Assembly (NCBI GenBank): GCA_027315105.1
Contig: DAHUYP010000008.1
Span: forward strand, 1 to 64,000
Direction: 5' to 3'
Source: Gammaproteobacteria bacterium
GTDB lineage: Bacteria > Pseudomonadota > Gammaproteobacteria > Steroidobacterales > Steroidobacteraceae
Length of the DNA stretch: 64,000 bases
The notes beneath the pieces were generated by a model that was not told the DNA's origin, did no database searches, and saw only the letters and a program-made list of their open reading frames with translations. Shown here in pieces: positions 10,866-18,798 of the stretch. Within the stretch, counting starts at the first letter, position 1; each line of letters opens with the position of its first letter. The position numbers and the translations under genes were made by a program.

Positions 10866-10950
10866 GGCTAACCGAGCCCGGACAGACTAAACCGCCGGAC
10901 TGAAGCAGTCTGGGCGTCAAGTCGGTAGCCCGGAAGCAGAGGCGTTCCGG
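10866..10950 (+). ncRNA. Candidate structured RNA/DNA element (three helices), family unassigned
   Basis: GGCTA(A)CCG 10866-10874 pairs with CGGTAGCC 10923-10930; CCGGACTG 10895-10902 with CAGTCTGG 10906-10913 (one GU); CGGAA 10931-10935 with TTCCG 10945-10949. Confidence 0.35.
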
Positions 10951-11185
10951 ACGAACTCCCCTGCGATCACTCACGCGCCGCGGATTGCGCCGCCAGCCGC
11001 CCGCGCCATAGGATGTCAATGCGCGGACGCATACAGCGCCAACGGATCGCTGTGGAATCGGATGACGTGGCCGGCGCCCATGCCAGAGTCATGCCGTTCC
11101 CGCGCTGGTTGTCTCTGGCCTCGATCGCCGGCCAGTGTCCACCTACGGCAGCGACCGATAGCCTTGCCGACCAGAGTGTTTCGCC

Positions 11186-13558
11186 TCAATTAGCCGTGAA
11201 GCCGACGTCGTCTACGTAGAACACGGCTGGCCCGCTCTGGTCCTGGATGTTGAACTTTAGGATATTCAAGTCCGTCAGGTTGAACGCTGACAGCGGAATC
11301 TTGTAGTTGCACCATTGGCCGACTGTCGGGCACCCGGCGGTCGTGGCGTACTGCGCGATGTTGCCGACGCTGCCATCGAACGTATCACCGGACGATAGGA
11401 TGCCCACCGCCCACACAGCACCCGCCACGGTCGGCTTGAGCGCCATGACGATATACTTGTACGGCGAAGTGTCGAAGCAATCCGCGAGATTACTCTGGCA
11501 CAAGGCGTTCTTGTACGGCTGCCAACCGCCCGTGCCGCTGGTCACATCGACGGCGATATCGTAAGGACCGTCGAGAGGCTTTCCCGCCGTGTCCTGGTAG
11601 TTGATCGTCGCCTCCCACGACCAGTCGCCGCCCCAGTTGAAGACACCGTTGTAATAGACCCAAAGGGTGGCCGCGGCAATACTGCCAGTGATAGTGACAT
11701 TGGCGGTGCTCGGCGCGCTCAGATTCGCCCCCCCGGCGGGGTTGGAGAGGGCCACCGTGAACGACCTGCTGCCCGAGAACGCCGTCGCGTTGCTGACAGT
11801 GACCGAGAAGGTCTTGGAGGCCGCATCGCCTGCCGCCCACTGAAGCGTACCGCTCGCGGCCGTGTAGTCGGTGCCGGCCACGGCGGTGCCGTTGGCTGTG
11901 GCGTAGGCCACAGTGACCGCGCCCGTCGAGCCGCCGGTTCGATTGACGGTCACGGTCACCGACCCGCCGCTCTGAGCGACGTTGTAGCTCGAGGCGGACA
12001 GTTGAAGGCTGCCCGCGGCGCTCGCCGCACCGCCGGTAATGGTCGCGGTGGCCCGACTGGGGCTGCCGAGCGTCGCGCCGCCGGTGGGAGCGGACAGGGT
12101 GATGCTGAACGAGCGGCTGCCGGCGAACGGCGTCGCATTGCTCACCGGGACCGAGAAGTTCTTGGCGCTCGAATCCCCGTCGGCCCACTGCAGCGTGCCG
12201 CTGGCGGCCGTGTAGTCGGTGCCGGCCACGGCGGTGCCGTTGGCTGTGGCGTAGGCGACCGTGACCGCGCCCGCTGAGCCGCCGGTACGGTTGACCGTCA
12301 CGGTCACCGAGCCGGCGCTCTGCGCGGCCGTATAGCTCGAGGCGGACAGCTCCAGGCTGCCGACCGTGGGAGCGGCGTCACCGGTGATCGTCACGCTGGC
12401 GCTGCCCGGCGAGCTGATCGTCGCGCCTGCGCTGGGGCTGGAGAGCGCGACGGTGAAGGTCTTGTTGCCGGAGAACGGGGCCGCGTTGCTGACCGGGACC
12501 GAGAAGGTCTTGGCGCTCGAATCCCCGTCGGCCCACTGCAGCGTGCCACTGGCGGCCGTGTAGTCCGTGCCGGCGACGGCGCTGCCGTCGATGGTGAAGT
12601 ACGCAGCCGTGACCGCGCCATAGGAGCCGCCGATACGATCGACCGTGACGGTTACCGAGCCGGTGCTTTGCGCGACTGTCTGGCTCGAGGCCGACAGGTG
12701 CAGGATGCCCACCGGGGGCGAGCTAGTCCCGGCAATCGTGACATCGGCGCTCGCCGCACTGCCGACCATTGCCCCGCCGCCCGCGCCGGTGAGTGTGACG
12801 ACGAACGACTTGTCGCCGGAGAACGGATTCGCGTTGCTGACCGCGACCCGGAAGCTCTTCGCGGTGGCATCGCCATCGGCCCAGGTCAGCGTCCCGCTCG
12901 CGGCCGAATAGTCGGTGCCGGCGACGGCGGTGCCGTTGGCGGTGGCGTAGGTAACGCTGACCGCACCGGAGTCGCCGCCGGAGCGATTGACCGTCACTGT
13001 CGCCGACCCGGTGGCCTGGTCGACCAGGTAGGCCGTGTCGGCCAGCTCCAGGCTGCCGGCGGAAGCGCCCGACGCGGCGCCCGAGATCGTCACGGCGGCG
13101 CTGCCGGGGCTGCCGATCGCGGCGGCGGCGCTGGGGCTGATGAGCACGACGTCGAAGGACTTGTTCCCTGAAAACGACTGCGCATTGCTCACAGGCACCG
13201 TGATGGTCCTGGGAGTCGAATCGTTCTCGGCCCACTGCAGCGTGCCGCTGGTGGCCGTGTAGTCCGTGCCGGCGAGGGCGGTGCCATCGGCGGTCGCGTA
13301 TGCGATTTCCACCGCGGCGGTGGCAGCGCCGGTGCGGACCACTGACAGCGAGACGGAACCCGCGCTCTGGAGGGCCGCGTAGGTCGATGCGGACAGTGCC
13401 AGCGTATCCGCTCCGGCAGACGGTGCCGCACTGGCTGCGGCACCCGCGGGCGATGCGGAACCATTGCCGGCGGTCTGGTTGCACGCCGACAGAGCCAGCG
13501 TGAATATCATCAGCGCCGCCATCCGAACCGGGATCACTCGCCGCGTGGATGAATCCAT
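11186..13558 (-). CDS. Calx-beta repeat lipoprotein with C-terminal carbohydrate-binding-like domain
   Basis: Five repeats of about 116 aa with AYATANGTAVAGTDYTAASGTLQWADGD; lipobox ALSAC; C-terminal jelly-roll-like region. ATG at 13558 preceded by GAGGTAG; the ORF start at 13648 overlaps the riboswitch. Confidence 0.85.
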   Translation of the reverse strand: MDSSTRRVIPVRMAALMIFTLALSACNQTAGNGSASPAGAAASAAPSAGADTLALSASTYAALQSAGSVSLSVVRTGAATAAVEIAYATADGTALAGTDYTATSGTLQWAENDSTPRTITVPVSNAQSFSGNKSFDVVLISPSAAAAIGSPGSAAVTISGAASGASAGSLELADTAYLVDQATGSATVTVNRSGGDSGAVSVTYATANGTAVAGTDYSAASGTLTWADGDATAKSFRVAVSNANPFSGDKSFVVTLTGAGGGAMVGSAASADVTIAGTSSPPVGILHLSASSQTVAQSTGSVTVTVDRIGGSYGAVTAAYFTIDGSAVAGTDYTAASGTLQWADGDSSAKTFSVPVSNAAPFSGNKTFTVALSSPSAGATISSPGSASVTITGDAAPTVGSLELSASSYTAAQSAGSVTVTVNRTGGSAGAVTVAYATANGTAVAGTDYTAASGTLQWADGDSSAKNFSVPVSNATPFAGSRSFSITLSAPTGGATLGSPSRATATITGGAASAAGSLQLSASSYNVAQSGGSVTVTVNRTGGSTGAVTVAYATANGTAVAGTDYTAASGTLQWAAGDAASKTFSVTVSNATAFSGSRSFTVALSNPAGGANLSAPSTANVTITGSIAAATLWVYYNGVFNWGGDWSWEATINYQDTAGKPLDGPYDIAVDVTSGTGGWQPYKNALCQSNLADCFDTSPYKYIVMALKPTVAGAVWAVGILSSGDTFDGSVGNIAQYATTAGCPTVGQWCNYKIPLSAFNLTDLNILKFNIQDQSGPAVFYVDDVGFTAN
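11850..13330 (-). repeat. Tandem Calx-beta coding repeats, period 348/348/348/351 bp
   Basis: The gtgtagtc(c/g)gtgccggc-type segment recurs at about 11862, 12210, 12558, 12906 (gaatag variant) and 13257. Confidence 0.85.
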
Positions 13559-13644
13559 CTGCACTACCTCAGCGTTGCCGATCTTGGCCCCGGCCGCGGC
13601 GGCAGACCGATAGCGGGATTGACGACGGCGCAGCTTTGTCTGCG

Positions 13645-13742
13645 GCACCCGACGGCAACCCCGCTATCTGATGAATCTGACCGATCCCGCAGACCGGAGG
13701 CTTTGCGTCCCCGCCTTTCGGCGGGTTTGCCCTTGTACGTTC
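13645..13742 (-). promoter_or_regulatory. Cyclic di-GMP-I (GEMM-I) riboswitch aptamer upstream of the Calx-beta lipoprotein gene
   Basis: Reverse complement reads acgtacAAGGGCAAACCcgccgaaaggcgGGGACGCAAAGCCTCCGGtctgcgggatcggtcagattcatcagATAGCGGGGTTGCCG, matching conserved GEMM-I signatures. Confidence 0.92.
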
Positions 13743-13863
13743 CCGGCCATTGAACCGTCGTTTGGATTCCGGCGCAAACTGTCGCCAAATTAATACGCCG
13801 CGGGACGCCGACAGCGTTTATGCGCCGGCAGTGGCCGGCGCCATGTCAAGGTCTGATTGACGG

Positions 13864-13880
13864 GGCATATGACATATGCC
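13864..13880 (-). terminator. Inverted repeat GGCATAT-gac-ATATGCC directly after the wzy-like stop codon
   Basis: 7-bp perfect arms with 3-nt spacer adjacent to the stop at 13881; no U tract, could instead be an operator. Confidence 0.3.
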
Positions 13881-15317
13881 TTAGCGAGGTGTCCTTGATC
13901 GCGAAAACGCTCTGCGAGCGGGATATCCGGGCGGCCCGCTAGCTGCGCGGCCGGAACTCTGCGGCTGGCTCTGCGTCTGCCGATCCAGCAACGTTCTGCC
14001 CATGGCGATGGTGGCGATGGTCATGATCACGAATTCGCAGCAGAGCGTGTTGAACCAGCGGGACTCGGACAGGTTCGCGATCAACTGTTCGAACAGCAGG
14101 GTCAGGTACAGGACGCCTTGCGGACGCAGGGCTGCCAACAGCCTCAGTCCCTGGCGCAGAAACGTTACGAGATAGCCGAGCAGGCACAACCCGCCGACCG
14201 CGCCCAGGTCATTGACGACGTCGAGGTAGCCGTTGTGGCCCTCGGTCGGGTAGAAGTACAGGCGCCGCAGCATCTCCATGGAAGGGGAGTTCGGTACCTG
14301 GACCCAGTAGGCGCCATATCCGGAACCGAGAATGGGACGCAGGGCAATGTGCTCCCGCATGATGTTCCAGATGGCCGTGCGTCCGCTGAACGTCTGATCC
14401 TTGCCGGTGAGCATCGTGATCGGCGACAGCAGCAGACCCGAGCCGGGCACCAGATTCAGTACCGCCAACGAGTACAGCAACAACGCGCCGACGAACAGTA
14501 CGATCAGGTACGGCAGATAGCGCCGCAGCCCCGGCGGTGAGCGCAGCAGCGTCAGCAGCAGAAGGATCGAGAACGCCGCCGCCACGATCGAGGTGGAGCT
14601 GCGCGATTCCAGCAGGCACGTCCCTGCCACGGCGATGCCGAGCACCGTCCACCACCAGCGGCTCTCTCCGTTCAGCCAGGCGTGCATCCACAGGATGAGC
14701 GCAATGGCCGACAATGAGCCAAGACCGTTCTTCTGCGTGGCCAGGCCGTGCCAGGCGCCGGCTACGGCCGCCAGGTCGACCTGCTCGATTGCCAGCTGTG
14801 GCGCTGCGAGCACGAAGATGATCGAGCCGATGAGCACGATCGTCAGGATCGGGCGCAGGACGGTCTGAAACCGTGTCGTTCGCCACGCCACCAGCGTGAG
14901 CGCGATCGCATCCAGCACGATCGTCATCATGCGCACGCTACGCCGAACGGTCACCATCGGGTCGATCGACCATACGGCGCTGGCCGCCGCCAAAGCGACG
15001 AACAGCAGCAGATACGGGTTGATCCGGCGCAGCAGCCGCAGTGCGACGCCGGATCGAGACAGCGTCACCGCCGCCCCGAACGCCAGCAACGTGAGCCATC
15101 CTATCCGGCTCATCGTGCTGCCCTCGGTCGGCATGCCTTGCGCAGCCGCCCCGTAGACGAAGCCGTCCGGGACGGTCGAGAACACCACCAGTACCCAGAT
15201 TGCTCCGGCAACGGCGATCGACGAGCCCTTGCGGCGGGGCGCCGGCGAGGTCGCAGCGGTGGCTGTCTGATGGCGCCCGCCCGTCCGACCGGGTCCGAGT
15301 CGAAGGCGCCCGCTCAC
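13881..15317 (-). CDS. O-antigen ligase/polymerase family membrane protein (Wzy/ExoQ-like)
   Basis: Polytopic; WHGLATQKNGLG and LRPILGSGYGAYWVQ...EGHNGYLDVVNDLGAVG motifs; start codon uncertain. Confidence 0.8.
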   Translation of the reverse strand: MSGRLRLGPGRTGGRHQTATAATSPAPRRKGSSIAVAGAIWVLVVFSTVPDGFVYGAAAQGMPTEGSTMSRIGWLTLLAFGAAVTLSRSGVALRLLRRINPYLLLFVALAAASAVWSIDPMVTVRRSVRMMTIVLDAIALTLVAWRTTRFQTVLRPILTIVLIGSIIFVLAAPQLAIEQVDLAAVAGAWHGLATQKNGLGSLSAIALILWMHAWLNGESRWWWTVLGIAVAGTCLLESRSSTSIVAAAFSILLLLTLLRSPPGLRRYLPYLIVLFVGALLLYSLAVLNLVPGSGLLLSPITMLTGKDQTFSGRTAIWNIMREHIALRPILGSGYGAYWVQVPNSPSMEMLRRLYFYPTEGHNGYLDVVNDLGAVGGLCLLGYLVTFLRQGLRLLAALRPQGVLYLTLLFEQLIANLSESRWFNTLCCEFVIMTIATIAMGRTLLDRQTQSQPQSSGRAASGPPGYPARRAFSRSRTPR

Positions 15318-15514
15318 GGCGCAGGTCCCGATGGCGAAAACCGGTGCGGGCGATCTGGGTTGGTGGGCCGGTCGCGAACGATGGGATATGACAGCATTCG
15401 CTGGATGGCAATGTCCGCCAGGTCGGCGCGATTATGACCGTATACGCGGCCCTTAGGGAAGCTGCGCAGACGCGCAGGCGCTCGGAGGCCGCGCGCCCCT
15501 AGGAGCATCCGGGC

Positions 15515-16288
15515 TCACGGCATGCTTGCCGGTGAGTCGGCGAACGGGTTCCTGTATACACCCATGAGCTGGCGCGCGAGCAGGTACAGGAACGGCGGCT
15601 GGTGCACGAAGTAGCGGTGCCAGCGCTGTCGCGGCTCACGCACTACGCGATACAGCCACTCCAGTCCGACGTTGGTGACCCAGGCCGGCGGCCGTTTGAG
15701 GCTCTCCGCTTCGTAGTCGATGGTGCCGCCGAGCGGCAGGAACAGCTTGATTGCCGGCAGCCGGTGCCGGTACTTGAATATGAACTTCTCCTGGCGCGCG
15801 CCACCGAGGCCGATCAGCAGCACGGTCGCCCCGGAGGCGTTGATCTCGGCCAGAATTCGCTCGATCTGGTCGGGGTGACGGTCGTAATCGGGCGCTGGGG
15901 CATTGGTGCCGACCACCATCTCACGGCCTGCCCTGGCATTGATGTTCCGGCGCGCGACCTCTGCCACGCCCGGGCGGCCGCCGCAGATGAAGACCGTCAT
16001 CGAAGGATCGTTCCTGTAGCGCATGTAAAAGCGCGGGAAGTAGTCGGAGCCCGATACACGCTCTGTCAATGGGGTGCCCAGCAGCCGTGCCGCGAGGATA
16101 AGGATTTGGCTGTCGCAGGTGATCACGTCGAATCGCGGCAACAACTGATAGAACTCGCGGTCCTTCTGCAGCTTCATGATCATGTCGACGTGCAGCGTCA
16201 GCATGATTCCCTGTCGAAAGTTCTCGACCAGGTCATCCATCGACACATCGTCGACGTCGACGTTCAGCAGCCTCACCCTGCGGTGCAT
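15515..16288 (-). CDS. WecG/TagA/CpsF family glycosyltransferase
   Basis: FDVITCDSQILILAARLLG, ERVSGSDYFPRF, LLIGLGGARQEKFIFKYRHRLP, GLEWLYRVVREPRQRWHRYF. Confidence 0.9.
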   Translation of the reverse strand: MHRRVRLLNVDVDDVSMDDLVENFRQGIMLTLHVDMIMKLQKDREFYQLLPRFDVITCDSQILILAARLLGTPLTERVSGSDYFPRFYMRYRNDPSMTVFICGGRPGVAEVARRNINARAGREMVVGTNAPAPDYDRHPDQIERILAEINASGATVLLIGLGGARQEKFIFKYRHRLPAIKLFLPLGGTIDYEAESLKRPPAWVTNVGLEWLYRVVREPRQRWHRYFVHQPPFLYLLARQLMGVYRNPFADSPASMP

Positions 16289-16390
16289 TTCCGTGGTCCC
16301 TCCATCAAGGTCAGCTCGGCCGGCCTCCTCGCGTCCGCACCTGGTCCAGCCCTCAGGCGTCCCAGCGCGGATGGCGGCGAGATTGCCAGG

Positions 16391-17269
16391 TCAACGAGGC
16401 GTCAAGCGGTCGATCAATTGCTTTGTCTGTGCGATGTTTCGGCGGCTGGAAGCCCCAAATACGATCGATTCGATGTGCGGAAACCGACAGACATACTCCA
16501 AGGCCTGCTCGGGAGGCACGGCGCCGCTGGCGAACACCGACATTGCGACCAGGCGGCAACGGCCTTGGGCGATCAGTTCCTCGTATGCCTGCATGCCGCC
16601 GCACATCCTGAAGCCGATCTTGTTGATATTGGCGCAGATGATCGGGTTTTCGATGCCGGCTTTCTCCAATCGCCGCTGCAGGAGCGGAGCGTTCATCGTG
16701 ATGAAGCCCGGCTCCGCGCGATAGCGCTCACGAACGTGGCTGGCGAAGATCCTGAACGCCTCGTCGAATCCGAGGCCGAGCAGGAAATCCGTGGCGACGT
16801 TCTGCAGGAAGATCACCGGGGTCTGCAGGTCGGCGAACATCTTCATCTCGGCGTCGATCAGCAGGCTCGCGAGACCCTCGATATCCTTGCGCGCCAGGGA
16901 CACTCCGCCCCGGAACAATGCGCCCAGCTTGTTGTCCTCCGGCAGAAAGCTCCGCAGCGCGCCCAGCACCCCGAGTTCCGCGGCGGCGTTGGCATATTTG
17001 TGCGCATACGGCATGCACGGATAGAACTGGTAGTCGGGAAATCGTTGGCGATTGGCGCGAAAATGCTCGCATACCTCCGCAATGCGCTCATGCGTCGTGC
17101 ACATGAAGGTCTTGATGCCCTCGGCGTAGGCGTCCTCCAGCACCTGGACGATCGACGCGGTGTCCTGAAAGCGCATCGCCTGCGCGCGCGCCTTTTCCTC
17201 CGACATGTGATTCACGCCGAAGAACTGATTGTCGCCGAATAGAACTCTGTCCATCTGGATCGCCGCCAA
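16391..17269 (-). CDS. Conserved protein of unknown function, TIM-barrel-like
   Basis: LFGDNQFFGVNHMSEEKARAQA N-terminus; alternating helix/strand pattern; no clear assignment. Confidence 0.55.
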   Translation of the reverse strand: MAAIQMDRVLFGDNQFFGVNHMSEEKARAQAMRFQDTASIVQVLEDAYAEGIKTFMCTTHERIAEVCEHFRANRQRFPDYQFYPCMPYAHKYANAAAELGVLGALRSFLPEDNKLGALFRGGVSLARKDIEGLASLLIDAEMKMFADLQTPVIFLQNVATDFLLGLGFDEAFRIFASHVRERYRAEPGFITMNAPLLQRRLEKAGIENPIICANINKIGFRMCGGMQAYEELIAQGRCRLVAMSVFASGAVPPEQALEYVCRFPHIESIVFGASSRRNIAQTKQLIDRLTPR

Positions 17270-17313
17270 TTTGATGCTGAATTATGGAGTCGGAGTCTCG
17301 GCCGGTCGCGGCG

Positions 17314-18435
17314 CTACAGCCGGTCCAGCAGCGAGCGCACGAAGGACTTCTCGCGCCGTGTCGCCGGCTGGGTGGCGACGGCAGCCGGATTGCGCGTGCC
17401 ACGCAGGGCGACCGCCGTGCGCGGCTGCATCGCGTCCTCGCGCAGCATGGCGGCCACGAGGATCGTATCGCTGGCGGTGCGAAAGGTGCTCAGCGAGGTG
17501 GCGCCGGTCTTGATGCATTGAACGAAATGATCGATCTGCGCCGAATATTCTTCGCCGCGGACGTAGAACCAGACCGGGCGAGTCAGCTCGGTCGTATAGC
17601 GCACGTTCCATCCCGTGGTGAGCTCACCGGCGGCCGGCGGCAGCGAGCGAAGATAGGTCTGGATCTCCTGTCGATCGACGTTGATGCGGCCGTTGGTGCC
17701 CCAGAAACTCAATTTGACCGACATCTTGCGGTAGCTCTCGTCGCTCCAGTTGGTCGCCAATTGGCCGTGACAATTGCCCGAGAACTGAAATGTGGAGTAG
17801 ATCTCGTCATCGACATCGTTCGAGAAGACGCTGTTGAGCACCGTGCCAGAGACGGCGATGGGGCAGCCGACGATGTAGTTCGCCAGGTCGATGGCATGGC
17901 AGGCGTAGTCGAACAGGCAGCCACCGCCCTCGCTCTTCTGCGAGCGCCAGGTTGCGCCCTTGGGCCGCAGCACCACCGGCCCGTAGGCCTCTATGCGCAC
18001 GTGATGCAGCTCACCGATGAGTTTCTGATCCAGCAGGCGCTTGGCCTCGTTGAAGGTGGCGAGAAAGCGATAGTGATAGCCGACCTGGTTGACGACCCGC
18101 TTGCGCTCCGCCAGCTCGGCGAGGCGATAGGCGGTTTCCGGCTCCAGTCCGAACGGCTTTTCGCAGAACACGTGCAGGCCGCGCTCGAGCGCGGCGTGCA
18201 CGATCTCAGCGTGGTATTTCGACGGCGTGGCGACGAACACGCAGTCCAGTGGCTCCTCGGCCAGCAGCTTCCTGTAATCGGTGTAGCCCTTGACGCCCGT
18301 GTACTTGGAAAGCACGTCGAGAACGTAGCCGGAAGTATCACACACGGCGGTGAGCTGTATTTCCGGATGGGCATTCACCATCGACTGGTGCGACAGACCC
18401 ATCTTGCCTAGCCCTACGATTGCGGCCCTGATCAT
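17314..18435 (-). CDS. Gfo/Idh/MocA family oxidoreductase
   Basis: RAAIVGLGKMGLSHQSM, EEPLDCVFVATPSKYHAEIVHAALERGLHVFCEKP. Confidence 0.93.
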   Translation of the reverse strand: MIRAAIVGLGKMGLSHQSMVNAHPEIQLTAVCDTSGYVLDVLSKYTGVKGYTDYRKLLAEEPLDCVFVATPSKYHAEIVHAALERGLHVFCEKPFGLEPETAYRLAELAERKRVVNQVGYHYRFLATFNEAKRLLDQKLIGELHHVRIEAYGPVVLRPKGATWRSQKSEGGGCLFDYACHAIDLANYIVGCPIAVSGTVLNSVFSNDVDDEIYSTFQFSGNCHGQLATNWSDESYRKMSVKLSFWGTNGRINVDRQEIQTYLRSLPPAAGELTTGWNVRYTTELTRPVWFYVRGEEYSAQIDHFVQCIKTGATSLSTFRTASDTILVAAMLREDAMQPRTAVALRGTRNPAAVATQPATRREKSFVRSLLDRL

Positions 18436-18798
18436 TGTCTATTCCAGTGCGACTGAGCATTCTTCATGCGTTTGCCTGCGATGCCTCGTTGGGTTGAGCG
18501 ACGTCGGGCCCGCTGGCGGCGGGCACCATCCCGTCCAAGGCTTCCATCGGGGTCGCGGGCACGCACCGGTGCTCGCGTGCTCCAGATATCCGCCAATCCG
18601 GCAATCCCGGCAGGACTCGCGGCCACGCCAACGCCACACATCGGCCTGAGGATGTGCACCGGCATGTCCGTGGCGGCAACGCCGTCCGGGCGGAGCGCCG
18701 CGGTCCTCGAAGTCCTGCCGTCGATGCCGGCCTGGCGAGAATGCAGTATGACATAGATTCCAGCTGCGATAAGCGCTCCACAGGCGCCGGCATGCGTA

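Noticed and set aside
15602-17242. 546-aa plus-strand ORF
   Set aside because: Overlaps the well-supported WecG-like and TIM-barrel-like minus-strand genes; shadow ORF with biased composition.
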